Below are positions 17,255 through 25,313 of a stretch of 64,000 nt of DNA, one piece after another. Origin of the DNA: Desulfovibrio sp. JC010 (GTDB lineage: Bacteria > Desulfobacterota > Desulfovibrionia > Desulfovibrionales > Desulfovibrionaceae); assembly GCF_010470675.1 (NCBI RefSeq), contig NZ_VOIQ01000007.1, positions 117,188-181,187 on the forward strand, written 5' to 3'. Within the stretch, counting starts at the first letter, position 1; each line of letters starts with the position of its first letter. The notes under the pieces were generated by a model that saw only the letters and a list, made by a program, of their open reading frames with translations, did not search any database and was not told the DNA's origin. The translations under genes and the position numbers were made by a program.

Positions 17255-17641
17255 TTATTCACCGATCAGATCTTCTTTGAGCTCTTTCTCGGTAACTTTG
17301 TTTTCATGAACAAATGCTGGATTTTCATCAGTCGGTCCCGCATGAGGACCGCCTCCATTCAGGGGTACAAGAGGAACGGAGACGGTCCTTACAGCAGGAG
17401 TGCCTGTTATGGCCGGTGATGAAGTTGTTGCTGTATCTGCTGGCAGGCAATGGGGGCTGTAGAGAGCCACGTAATGGCAGAATCGCTGATAGCTGATAGT
17501 CATCCTGCCACCACTTCTGAGGTGGTCATGAATAGCTCTGCGGGTATGGCCTGCAAGGAGGTTCTGTTCGATTTCCTTTACAAGGCCGAGGTATTCAACC
17601 CGTCCTTTGCCGCGCTGGGAAGGCTTGATCTTAGAGGTCAT
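17255..17641 (-). CDS. traK: oriT-binding protein TraK (IncP type)
   Basis: 128 residues from the ATG at 17641. The basic N-terminus MTSKIKPSQRGKGRVEYLGL continues into a helix-rich DNA-binding region (GHTRRAIHDHLRSGGRMTISYQRFCHYV), the typical TraK pattern, then a Pro/Thr-rich tail. In RP4, TraK binds and bends DNA at oriT to help relaxosome formation. The longer frame to 17941 reads backwards through noncoding DNA into tRNA-Leu and is not real; an AGAGAGG site supports the internal start. Being first in the operon and next to dyad-rich DNA fits this role. Confidence 0.85.
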   Translation of the reverse strand: MTSKIKPSQRGKGRVEYLGLVKEIEQNLLAGHTRRAIHDHLRSGGRMTISYQRFCHYVALYSPHCLPADTATTSSPAITGTPAVRTVSVPLVPLNGGGPHAGPTDENPAFVHENKVTEKELKEDLIGE

Positions 17642-17805
17642 GCAGCCTCTCTTTGTTATATTGATGGAAGATGTGTAGAATGCGTCCTGAACGAGTCTCA
17701 GGACACGGGAAAAGAGCGCGGTGACAGGAATCACCGTGCTTACGGGAAATGTTGCTTTACTGAAAAAGGGTGGGACAGGAGTGGGACAACTCCGAAAAAC
17801 GGCAC
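17642..17805 (-). promoter_or_regulatory. Candidate origin of transfer and tra promoter region
   Basis: This 165-bp gap between traK and the tRNA-Leu terminator has three inverted repeats: GTCCTGA-N7-TCAGGAC (17684-17704), a 9-bp arm dyad with one mismatch around CGGTGA-N6-TCACCG (17716-17739), and GGAGT-N6-ACTCC (17779-17794). The last overlaps the second copy of a direct repeat GTGGGACA (17770-17777, 17781-17788). In IncP plasmids oriT lies immediately upstream of traK. No exact copy of the IncP nick consensus YATCCTGY is present in the gap, so the oriT assignment is tentative. Confidence 0.4.
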
Positions 17806-17850
17806 AAAAAAAGGACTCACACACAACCGCAAAGTTGTTTGTAAGTCCTT
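17806..17850 (-). terminator. Rho-independent terminator after tRNA-Leu
   Basis: On the minus strand, AAGGACTTACAAACAACT pairs with GGTTGTGTGTGAGTCCTT around a short loop and is followed by seven T residues. It lies 10 bp after the tRNA 3' end. If the element entered at the tRNA 3' end, this terminator lies on the element side of the junction. Confidence 0.85.
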
Positions 17851-17860
17851 GATTTTCTTG

Positions 17861-17947
17861 TGGTACCCAGAGCGGGACTTGAACCCGCACAAGCGTAAGC
17901 TCGAGGGATTTTAAGTCCCTTGCGTCTACCAATTCCGCCATCCGGGC
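17861..17947 (-). tRNA. tRNA-Leu (anticodon TAA), probable integration site
   Basis: An 87-nt gene with a full cloverleaf. The acceptor GCCCGGA pairs with TCTGGGT, the anticodon loop is CTTAAAA (anticodon TAA), there is a long variable arm typical of Leu, the T-loop is GTTCAAGTC, and CCA is encoded. The conjugative block begins directly after its 3' end, and tRNA 3' ends are the commonest integration sites of such elements. The second attachment copy would lie left of the window and cannot be checked. Confidence 0.95.
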
Positions 17948-18006
17948 ACGGAAAGTAATGCTTGATATACTGTGTCTTTTACGTAGTCAAGCTTAGAGAG
18001 AGCATA

Positions 18007-19704
18007 TTACAGAAGATTTTTCATGTCGAGGTAGTTTCTGTACAGTCTTTTGCTGATGCGCGAGAACTTGTCGAGGTCGGAAACTATTTCGAGGCCGGGG
18101 ATGATTGCCCTTGTTACCGGGATTTCGAGATCCTTGCGGGTCAGGTCCACATAGTAGGGGGCGAAACCGTTGGTTGCGAGGGTCTGCTCGATGACCATTA
18201 CATCGCCTTCCGCGCTTCCGGTGGTCAGGTCCGGCAGGTCTTCCAGTTTGCGTGCCGGGAGGTCTGCGGGAACTTCTGCGGTGGGCGGACCGGGGAAGGG
18301 GTAAGGGATTTCAGTCAGGGCCGAGAGCAGGGCGCGTTTGCCGGAAAGGGAACAGCCGCCGCCTTTATTGATGTCCCCGTGTTTACCCACGGCAAAGGCG
18401 GTGTAGCAGGGGATGCCCAGTTCGGAAGTCTTATCCTGAAACCAGACCTTGATGCCGCTTTGTTCAAGCGCGTTCAGGTGTTTCTGCACTTCTTCGTCAT
18501 CAGTTTCAATGGTGAAGCATTTTTCCTTATCAAAAGGAATGGTCGCGTCAGAATCACGTTCCAGAACTTCAAGCAGGCCGCTCAACCGTGCCTCGGCTAT
18601 GGTGTTGCCGGAGGCTAGCCCAGTGGAACTGAGTCCGCTGAAAAGGTTCGGTTCATCGAGGTTGCAGAAAAGGAAAACGTGCTGCACCGGAACCTGAGCC
18701 GGGGTGTGTTTCTCTCCGTCAAATTTTTCTGCGGGCATCCACCACAGCTGCTGCCCCTCGTAAGGGGTTTCAAGACCGAGATCGTCAGGATTGACGGCTG
18801 CTGCGTCTGCGGAGATTTCCTCGTATGATCCTTTGACCACGGGCAGGGAAGCGGTGCGGTTTGCCACGCCGGATTTGCCGATGCTGGCGTAGGAACTTAC
18901 CCTTTCGGCCACTTCCATGGCGCAGGATACGCAAGCCTGTTCAAAGGTGAATCCACGTCCGTAGCTGGTTTGAATGGCGCGCAGGGAATTGCTCAGGGAA
19001 CCGTTGTCGGTGCGGTTTTCAACCATCCAGTTGTGGAGCACGGCAAAGGGGCTTAAGCATCCTTTCTGGCGCATCTGAGGGCCCATGAAAACGCCTGCGG
19101 CCTCAAGTTTCTTGTTGGCGTTGGCGGTTACTTCCTCAATAGGGGCGCGTTCTTTGGCCGGGGGGAGTTTGGATTCGGATTCCAGTTTTTCGCGAATTGC
19201 GGATGCGGTGGTGAAATCTTTTGCGGGCAGGTCTTCTTTTGCGTAGAGCGGCTCGATTCCGGTCTCTTCAATTGCGGGCAGTTCCCTGTGCATTTCCATG
19301 TTGTCGGCAAAAAGTCCGGTCCACCGGTTGTGCAGGGGCTGGTCTTCCAGCAGGTGGGAGCGCAGGTGCAGGGTGGGGCTGAATTCTTTGAGCTCTTCGG
19401 CGTCAAAAGTAGCTTCAACTTCGGCGCGCAGGGAAGCAAGACGGGGGTGGGTGATGGCTGCTTCGTAAATGAGGGCGGCGAGGACTTTCTTTTTCGGGTC
19501 GTCCTTGATTTCTTTGATCAGCTTCTGGATTTTGCGGGTGCGGTGTTTGCCGAGCTGTTCCAGCATGTGGCGGTGCATGAATTCATCATGCGGATGTGCT
19601 TCCAGATGGGCCAGTACTTCAGAGAAGCTCAGGTTCGGACCGGGAAACGCGGCAAAGCATCCGGTTCCGGAAAGGGTGTCCATGAGTTTGAGTTCGTAGC
19701 GCAT
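18007..19704 (-). CDS. YcaO-domain protein with long N-terminal extension
   Basis: 565 residues. The C-terminal ~350 residues form a YcaO domain: STGLASGNTIAEARLSGLLEVLERD (about 365-390), then GGGCSLSGKRALLSALTE (about 462-480), containing the Glu-rich ATP/Mg-binding helices, and a Pro-rich PYPFPGPP stretch. The N-terminal ~200 residues are helical and unrecognised. YcaO proteins activate peptide backbone amides with ATP in azoline or thioamide formation, or act as accessory factors of RimO-type methylthiolation. No TfuA, precursor peptide or dehydrogenase lies beside it. A second YcaO gene is at 45882. Substrate unknown. Confidence 0.85.
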   Translation of the reverse strand: MRYELKLMDTLSGTGCFAAFPGPNLSFSEVLAHLEAHPHDEFMHRHMLEQLGKHRTRKIQKLIKEIKDDPKKKVLAALIYEAAITHPRLASLRAEVEATFDAEELKEFSPTLHLRSHLLEDQPLHNRWTGLFADNMEMHRELPAIEETGIEPLYAKEDLPAKDFTTASAIREKLESESKLPPAKERAPIEEVTANANKKLEAAGVFMGPQMRQKGCLSPFAVLHNWMVENRTDNGSLSNSLRAIQTSYGRGFTFEQACVSCAMEVAERVSSYASIGKSGVANRTASLPVVKGSYEEISADAAAVNPDDLGLETPYEGQQLWWMPAEKFDGEKHTPAQVPVQHVFLFCNLDEPNLFSGLSSTGLASGNTIAEARLSGLLEVLERDSDATIPFDKEKCFTIETDDEEVQKHLNALEQSGIKVWFQDKTSELGIPCYTAFAVGKHGDINKGGGCSLSGKRALLSALTEIPYPFPGPPTAEVPADLPARKLEDLPDLTTGSAEGDVMVIEQTLATNGFAPYYVDLTRKDLEIPVTRAIIPGLEIVSDLDKFSRISKRLYRNYLDMKNLL

Positions 19705-19854
19705 ATTTTCCCCTGATTATTGTTTTCTGAAATGAGATTTTTCAGTAATTAAACTTTGAGTAGGTCACCGTGTTATCCTTATCTTTAACGGATGTCACGT
19801 TAACTTCCGACTGTGACGGTAGGATATTTTAATCATCAAGTGAAGAGAGAAAAC

Positions 19855-20544
19855 ATGCACCCGGAAAAATCCCATTCAAAAAAACTGATCCTGCACGGGG
19901 CAATTGTGCTGCTGGCGGTAGGCGCACTTTCCCTTGCCGTTGAGCACTGGGGAGAGGGCCACCTGTCCGCTCTGGCGGCATGGATTGAGGCCAGTGGTAA
20001 TTTTGCGCCTGTTCTGTTCATGGCAATTAATGTTGTCGGCATGGTGCTGGTTATCCCCCAGACTTTGTTTACAGTGGTGGCTGGGGTGCTTTTCGGCGCA
20101 TTGAAAGGAACGGCCATGTGTCTGATCAGCATGGCTGTAGGGGCCTCCCTGTCTTTTTTTCTGGGGCGGTTTGTATTGCGGGGACGGGTTTTCAAGAAAT
20201 TTCGTAATGATCCCAATTTTATGAAAATGGAAATGCTCAGCCGCAAACATCCTGTCAAGGTGTTGGCCTTGAGCCGGATCGTGCCTGTGGTTCCCTATTC
20301 CGTTGCCAACTATCTCTGGGCGGCCACCGGGGTTCGTTTTCTGCCCTACCTTGTCATGAGTGTGCTTTGTCTTATTCCGGAAACTGTTTTTCTTACTGCC
20401 GGGGGGCACCTGCTTTCCGCCGGGGTGCGCGAGGGCACCATGAACTGGGAGATGCTGGCAGTGCTGGCAGCAGCGGCAGCAGTGATATTCTTTTTAGTCC
20501 GGGCGGTGCGGCGTAGTATTGAACAGGACGAAGAGCCCTCTTGA
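19855..20544 (+). CDS. TVP38/TMEM64 (DedA-related) family membrane protein
   Basis: 229 residues from the ATG at 19855, preferred because of the GAAGAGAG site upstream; the longer frame starts at 19813. Hydrophobic segments near 12-32, 50-80, 90-115, 160-185 and 195-215 surround the conserved core PQTLFTVVAGVLFGALKGT, then the GASLSFFLGRFVLRG motif and the later SRIVPVVPYSVANYLWAATG motif. This family of inner-membrane proteins is linked to lipid transport or membrane homeostasis. It converges with the periplasmic binding protein gene, with no gap between the stops. Confidence 0.88.
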   Translation: MHPEKSHSKKLILHGAIVLLAVGALSLAVEHWGEGHLSALAAWIEASGNFAPVLFMAINVVGMVLVIPQTLFTVVAGVLFGALKGTAMCLISMAVGASLSFFLGRFVLRGRVFKKFRNDPNFMKMEMLSRKHPVKVLALSRIVPVVPYSVANYLWAATGVRFLPYLVMSVLCLIPETVFLTAGGHLLSAGVREGTMNWEMLAVLAAAAAVIFFLVRAVRRSIEQDEEPS

Positions 20545-21762
20545 TCAGTCCAGCACGGTGGCCAGTGATTTCTGTCCGTTTTGTCTTTGAATGATGTAGA
20601 GCGGTTTGGACGCGCTGCGGCCCAGAAAAGAGATTTTTCCGCAGACCCCTTCGAAATGTTTTGTTTCGGGCAGTACGTCACGAATTCCGGCGGATGATGT
20701 CCGCTTTGCACCTGCGGAGGCAAGGAGCATGACGGAATCAAAGCCCAGTGCCGCGTATCCTGTTTGCGGCGCGTGGCCGAAAAGTCCTTTATAGGATTCC
20801 ACAAAAGAACGCACCAGCGGTGCTTCCCGCTCCATGCTGGCCTGTGATGCATAGTACACAGTTGCCGGGTAATCTTTCATGGACTGCTGCATGGATACAG
20901 AGTCAAAGGTCATTCCGCCGAGGACGGGGTAGGTCAGCTGGTCCTCTTTGAGCCGGGCCAGCAGTTTTGCAGCGATGCCGGCCGGGGCGAATACTATCAC
21001 GCCCTCCACCTGCGGCTTTGCAGGCTCAGTGGCCCGTTTTTGGATATCGAGTCCGACTGCGCTGTCAACAAAGTCGCTGGCTTCCACAGGGTCGTTGACC
21101 ACGGTGCTGTTGGTGTTTTTGGGCGGGATCAGGTCCTTCAATTTTTCACTGACAAAAGATAAATCCGGGTCCGGTTCGGTAATGCGCATTTCGGCCATGA
21201 TGTTACCGCCGTTCTGCTTGAAGCGGCGTGCGAAGCTGTCCGCCTGCCGTGCGGTGCTGTCGGAAAGATCGGAGCGGACCAGCATGATGTTATTGACCAG
21301 CATGGTCCCGGTGGCGAATTCCGCCAGCAGTTGTCCGGTCCTGATGTCAGGCACGGCAAGGCTGAAAATGTTCATCCCGATGTGCGAAAGAGAATCGTCC
21401 TGTGCCCCGGTGCACAGGAAGGGCAGGTTTGCGGCCTGAAATGCGGGGGCGGCGGTTAAGGCCGTGTTCTCGGAAATGATTCCTGTAGCGGCTATGATTC
21501 CCTTTGATTTGACCAGCTTATCCACGCCTTTAAGGACTCCGGTGGTCTCGCCGCTGATGGATTCGACTTCAAGTCTGATTTTGCTGTGCTTGCCGGATTC
21601 ATTGATCTTTTTTACCGCCAGCAAGGCACCGTTCAAGGCTTCCTGAGCTGTGGGGGCCTGACTGTCCTGCAGTTCGAAAATTGTTCCCAGCACCATTTCC
21701 CCGGCAAGTGCCGGAGAACTGAGGCAGCAGATAAATGCAAGCAGGATGGTGAAAATTCTCAT
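20545..21762 (-). CDS. Periplasmic binding protein, type 1 fold (Peripla_BP_6 family), orphan
   Basis: 405 residues. Signal peptide ends SSPALA-GEMV. Then the two-lobed amino-acid-type binding fold: LGTIFELQDSQAPTAQEALNGALLAVKKIN near the start and AATGIISENTALTAAPAFQ near 90-110. No permease or ATPase gene is nearby, so it is unlikely to feed a transporter encoded here. It overlaps the patatin gene upstream by 4 bp (ATGA), so the two are translationally coupled. A sensing or lipid-linked role is possible but unproven. Confidence 0.85.
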   Translation of the reverse strand: MRIFTILLAFICCLSSPALAGEMVLGTIFELQDSQAPTAQEALNGALLAVKKINESGKHSKIRLEVESISGETTGVLKGVDKLVKSKGIIAATGIISENTALTAAPAFQAANLPFLCTGAQDDSLSHIGMNIFSLAVPDIRTGQLLAEFATGTMLVNNIMLVRSDLSDSTARQADSFARRFKQNGGNIMAEMRITEPDPDLSFVSEKLKDLIPPKNTNSTVVNDPVEASDFVDSAVGLDIQKRATEPAKPQVEGVIVFAPAGIAAKLLARLKEDQLTYPVLGGMTFDSVSMQQSMKDYPATVYYASQASMEREAPLVRSFVESYKGLFGHAPQTGYAALGFDSVMLLASAGAKRTSSAGIRDVLPETKHFEGVCGKISFLGRSASKPLYIIQRQNGQKSLATVLD

Positions 21763-22946
21763 GCTCCGGATCCTTTCCGTTCTTTGCGGTTTTTGATGAT
21801 TTTAAAGGTTCGTTTCTTTTCCGCTTCTTTGGCTTTGGGCGGCTCATGTGCGGGGGCCTTCTTGTTTCCGGCTTCGTTCTTCATTTTTTCCACTGCTTCT
21901 TCATGTTTCTTTTCTTCGGCTGCGGCCTGGGCTGCGGCAAGTTTTTTTTCTGCTTCCCTGCGTTTGAGTTCTTTTTCGCGCAGCTTTCTTTTTTTCTTGA
22001 ATTCTATAACCGCTTCGTTGAAGTCGGATTTCTTGTTGGTGAAGGCGACCTTTCCGGCATGGACTATTTCAGTCAGCTTTTTCACTTCCCAGAGTTCTAT
22101 GGGCCGGGGGTGTTTGATATAAACCGGGATGATTTCATGGTGGTGCAGGTCTATGGAAAGAGGTAGCTGGCTGGTCAGGATGGAGCGTTTGAAGATTCGT
22201 GAGGTGTTGAAATAGCTGGATACAAAGCTGTCCGGTTCCGGGTTGCAGGCATCGTCAAAATAAATGGCGATGATGATATCGATCTGCCGTTTCACACATT
22301 CCATGATCGGCACCGGGGAGGAAAAAGCCCCGTCGATGAGCCGCCTGCCGTCCACATTCCCGGGAGGCATGAGCGGATAGATGGCACTGCTGGCGTAAAT
22401 GGCCTGGGCAAGGTTGCCTTCTTCCAGAATAACGGGCTTTCCGGTCTCAAGGTCGGTGGTGGTGATCAGGGTTTTGGGGGAGAGTTCGGAAATATCGGTT
22501 TTTTTGAACAGGGTTTCGTAGGTCCGGCGCAAACAGTCGGTTTTCAGAATGCCGGATTCGGCAGTGAATTTGCCCATGCCGTTGCTGGCGATTTCCAGCA
22601 CGGAGTTGTAGTCCACATCTGTGTAAAAGCGCGGGTCCACGGTTTTGGAAAAGACTTCCTGAATCTGTTTCAGGTCGTAGCCCGCACCCATGAATCCGGC
22701 CAGCAGGGCACCTCCGCTGACACCGATGACGAGGTCTATGTTTATATTTTCGGATTGCAGGTACTCGATAAAAGGCAGGGCGGCAAAGGATTTTATCCCT
22801 TCCGAGCCGATGATCAGGGCTACGGACGGGCGTTCGGGGGCTTTGGCAACTTTTTGCTGCTCTTCAGATTCCCCTTGTGCCTGTTCGTCCGGCCGGTCTG
22901 CGGTCTGTTCCTGCTGCGGTGATTCGGGCTTGCTGTTTTCTTCCAT
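21759..22946 (-). CDS. Patatin-like phospholipase with charged C-terminal tail
   Basis: 395 residues. The catalytic Ser is in GVSGG (Ser 77) and the catalytic Asp in IDGA (about 205). The oxyanion loop is GSEG rather than the usual Gly-rich run. The first 40 residues are acidic and Gln/Glu-rich; residues about 315-395 are an extremely charged Lys/Glu/Ala helix that may be a coiled coil. No signal peptide is seen, so it is probably cytosolic or peripheral. Patatins hydrolyse acyl groups from lipids. Coupled by overlap to a periplasmic binding protein gene, an unusual partner. Confidence 0.87.
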   Translation of the reverse strand: MEENSKPESPQQEQTADRPDEQAQGESEEQQKVAKAPERPSVALIIGSEGIKSFAALPFIEYLQSENINIDLVIGVSGGALLAGFMGAGYDLKQIQEVFSKTVDPRFYTDVDYNSVLEIASNGMGKFTAESGILKTDCLRRTYETLFKKTDISELSPKTLITTTDLETGKPVILEEGNLAQAIYASSAIYPLMPPGNVDGRRLIDGAFSSPVPIMECVKRQIDIIIAIYFDDACNPEPDSFVSSYFNTSRIFKRSILTSQLPLSIDLHHHEIIPVYIKHPRPIELWEVKKLTEIVHAGKVAFTNKKSDFNEAVIEFKKKRKLREKELKRREAEKKLAAAQAAAEEKKHEEAVEKMKNEAGNKKAPAHEPPKAKEAEKKRTFKIIKNRKERKGSGA

Positions 22947-23022
22947 TCTCTCTCCATGCTTTGCCTGAAAAGATACATGGGCCGCAGAAAAAAAACAACA
23001 AGGATTGCGGCTTTAAACGCTG

Positions 23023-23589
23023 TTATTTACCGGAGATGGACTCAAGAAATGATTTAAATGCCGGGAACATTTTATCGACCATGACCGCCACACCTTCACT
23101 GCTGGGGTGAACTCCGTCCGGCTGGTAGTATTCCGGTTCTTCACCGATGCCTTCGGTCAGGGACGGATAGAGGGGGATGGAGAATTTATCGGCAATGTCG
23201 GTGAAGATACGCTTGAACTCGGAGGAGTAGGACTGCGGGGTGAAATTCATGGGCTTGAAGCCGAGCAACAGGACTGGAATCCCGGCTTCCTGAAAGGCTT
23301 CCACCATGCGTGAGAGGTTTGTTCTGGTCTGATCCGGGTCCATGATCTGGAAGCAGTCATTGGCTCCGAATTCAATGTAGGCCGCGTCCGGCCCGCTTTC
23401 AATTACATCGGCAAGGCGAAACAGCCCGTCCGCGGATGTATCCCCGGACAGGCCGAAATTGGTTATCTCCACATGGAAACCTTCTTCCAGCAGCCTGCGT
23501 TCAAGCTGGGCCGGAAGGGAGCTGTAAGCGGGAAGTCCGTAACCTTCGGTCAGGCTGTCCCCGAAGGCCGCCAATGTGATTTTTGCCAT
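23023..23589 (-). CDS. GDSL/SGNH esterase (TesA-like)
   Basis: 188 residues. Block I FGDSLTEGYG (Ser 12), Gly block near 48-49 (LSGD), Asn block GANDC (Asn 78) and the Asp-His pair in PDGVHPSSEG (Asp 158, His 161) are all present, so the enzyme should be active. Similar to E. coli TesA but without a signal peptide, so probably cytoplasmic. It begins 2 bp after the stop of the upstream gene, giving a probable rdgC-unknown-esterase operon. Confidence 0.9.
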   Translation of the reverse strand: MAKITLAAFGDSLTEGYGLPAYSSLPAQLERRLLEEGFHVEITNFGLSGDTSADGLFRLADVIESGPDAAYIEFGANDCFQIMDPDQTRTNLSRMVEAFQEAGIPVLLLGFKPMNFTPQSYSSEFKRIFTDIADKFSIPLYPSLTEGIGEEPEYYQPDGVHPSSEGVAVMVDKMFPAFKSFLESISGK

Positions 23590-23591
23590 GC

Positions 23592-24125
23592 TTATTTTTC
23601 TCCCTCGCGCAGCCAGCTCTGGAAGCGGGCCACTTCATCCTTCCACTGATCGGAGATGCGGATGGTGATGAATTCCTTGAATACATGGTCGAACATGGCG
23701 ATACATTTTTCGATCAGGTAGATTTTTTCAAGGAATTTTGCGTCCGGATCATCCCCTTCCTCGTCTTTCATATCCACTTTCGGGGTCTTAAGCCCGCTCA
23801 TGGTGAAATCTTCGGCCTTGAGCTGGACCTGCCAGAGGTTTTCGTCGATCTCCATCTTCAGCTGGCAGCGGGTTACTTTTTTCCCGGTGCGCAGGCCGTA
23901 GAGGACTTCGGTCATATCCCCGCTGGCGGAGTTTACTGTGGCGGTGTCCACGTTTTCACCGTCGCCGCCCTGCACGGACATGCGCTGTTCCATGTAAAGC
24001 ATGAAACGGTCGCCGTTTTCCAGCTCGAACATGCCGTCCTGAATTTCACTTTTATACCAGAGCCAGGTCAGAAAATCCTGACCGAGCAGTGTGTTTTCCC
24101 TTTCGGCAAGCATCATGAGGTCCAT
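23592..24125 (-). CDS. Unknown protein between RdgC and esterase
   Basis: 177 residues, acidic, no signal or membrane segment. Features are a beta-rich middle (FELENGDRFMLYMEQRMSVQ, then VLYGLRTGKKVTRCQLKMEI) and a helical C-terminus. I recognise no catalytic motif. It follows rdgC by 30 bp on the same strand. Because this RdgC is about 100 residues shorter than E. coli RdgC, this gene could supply the missing portion as a separate subunit; that is only an inference from adjacency. Confidence 0.75.
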   Translation of the reverse strand: MDLMMLAERENTLLGQDFLTWLWYKSEIQDGMFELENGDRFMLYMEQRMSVQGGDGENVDTATVNSASGDMTEVLYGLRTGKKVTRCQLKMEIDENLWQVQLKAEDFTMSGLKTPKVDMKDEEGDDPDAKFLEKIYLIEKCIAMFDHVFKEFITIRISDQWKDEVARFQSWLREGEK

Positions 24126-24155
24126 AACGTGTGCTCCTTTGAGTGTGTTTCAGAC

Positions 24156-24773
24156 CTAGCCTACGAAATAGGTGGGGTCGAGGGATTCGAGTTTTTGTAC
24201 AGCCTCTTCGCCGAGCATTTCCATGGCCAGAAAGAAGGGGGTCAGCGGTTCAAGGGTCAGTTCAAAAGTGTCTGAAAAATGATCGGTGAACAGATCCATG
24301 ACCTTGGTATTGGTGGCGGAAAGGTAGACCCGGTTTTCCGGAACATTCCAGACCACATCGAAAACTGCCGGGATGGGCAGGGAACGGGCGCGCAGCTTAA
24401 GGGTAACTTGTTCCTTGATTTCCCTTTTGCGATCGCGGGAGATGAAATTTTTTCCCTCTTTCTTGGCTTCGGCAAGCTCATGGTTCAGGGCGATCTGAAA
24501 ATGTTTTTTCAGCACTGCGGGCTGGATTCTGCGGGTGTCGAGGCGCAGGGAAAAGGTGAAGTACTGGGCCTTTTCCGGCGGTGATACTGCCCATTTGTCA
24601 TCAAGCATATCGTCCATGTTCACCCAGCCGAAGGAGCGTTCTTCAGCGGTGTGGTCAATATCCATGAATGCGAATTTTGCTAATTTTTCAGGGATTTCCC
24701 GGATCTGTTCATCGCTGACTTCTTCCAGGATCCTGTATCTGGTGATTCCTGTGCTGGCTGAAAGTATAGGCAA
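24156..24773 (-). CDS. rdgC: RdgC-like recombination-associated protein, short form
   Basis: 205 residues. The RdgC N-terminal pattern is visible: FGWVNMDD near 49-56, the central FTFSLRLDTRRIQPAVLKKH and EAKKEGKNFISRDRKREIKEQV, and AVFDVVWN near 140. RdgC forms a ring around DNA and limits RecA action. The E. coli protein is 303 residues, so this one lacks about the last third. It is first in a three-gene run with the unknown protein and the esterase. Confidence 0.8.
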   Translation of the reverse strand: MPILSASTGITRYRILEEVSDEQIREIPEKLAKFAFMDIDHTAEERSFGWVNMDDMLDDKWAVSPPEKAQYFTFSLRLDTRRIQPAVLKKHFQIALNHELAEAKKEGKNFISRDRKREIKEQVTLKLRARSLPIPAVFDVVWNVPENRVYLSATNTKVMDLFTDHFSDTFELTLEPLTPFFLAMEMLGEEAVQKLESLDPTYFVG

Positions 24774-25016
24774 AGCATGCTCCTTGAACCGACTGTCACC
24801 ATATTGGCGTGGCCGGATTTATTTCGCTGTGAAGATAAATTCAAACGATATCTGTTATGACCAATCCTTGCGGATGTAAAGGGAAGAATTCCCGATCAAC
24901 CGAGTATGGCATATTAGGTGCATAATATATTTCAGTTGTAGAAGATTGTAAATCAGGCAACCCCCTAAAGGAGGACTTAGTCAGTTATGAGCTGATGCAA
25001 GCTGCCGGAGGTCGTT

Positions 25017-25220
25017 ATGACTCTCATAGAAGTACGGACTGAAGGAAATTATATCGTTATCGGTAACCAGCGCAGAAAGAAGCTGACATCCGACGGATGC
25101 AACGAACCGTTCAAGGACCGTTTCTGGTGTCCGCGTAAAAAGTGGTTCATGAAGAGTGCCTGTCCGTTCATAAACAGGCTTGAGTGCGGTAATTACCGTC
25201 ATATGTGCGGTTCGCTATAA
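25017..25220 (+). CDS. Small cysteine-rich basic protein, unknown
   Basis: 67 residues with an excellent GGAGG site 6 bp before the ATG. Five cysteines (about residues 28, 38, 49, 57, 64) and several aromatic and basic residues (DRFWCPRKKWFMKSACPF, then CGNYRHMCGS) suggest a small metal-binding or disulfide-containing protein. No signal peptide. The 243 bp upstream, back to rdgC, shows no other gene; a second strong AAGGAGG site near 24969 precedes only a Met-Ser-stop. Function unknown. Confidence 0.6.
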   Translation: MTLIEVRTEGNYIVIGNQRRKKLTSDGCNEPFKDRFWCPRKKWFMKSACPFINRLECGNYRHMCGSL

Positions 25221-25313
25221 GTTTGCTCAGCACTGACATATTTCTTTTTATATCCCCTTGCTTTTGTTCTGCCCGGATTTTACTATTCATACAGAACAAA
25301 AGCGGGAGGAAAA

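Noticed and set aside
17499-17506. CATCCTGC, matching the IncP nick consensus YATCCTGY
   Set aside because: It lies inside the traK coding region, not in the noncoding gap, so it is probably chance. It should be kept in mind if oriT mapping fails.
17642-17941. N-terminal extension of traK reaching into tRNA-Leu
   Set aside because: It would translate the tRNA and its terminator; the internal ATG at 17641 has a ribosome site and the TraK-like start.
24969-24996. Strong ribosome site followed by Met-Ser-stop
   Set aside because: Too short to argue for a leader peptide; no attenuator structure follows.
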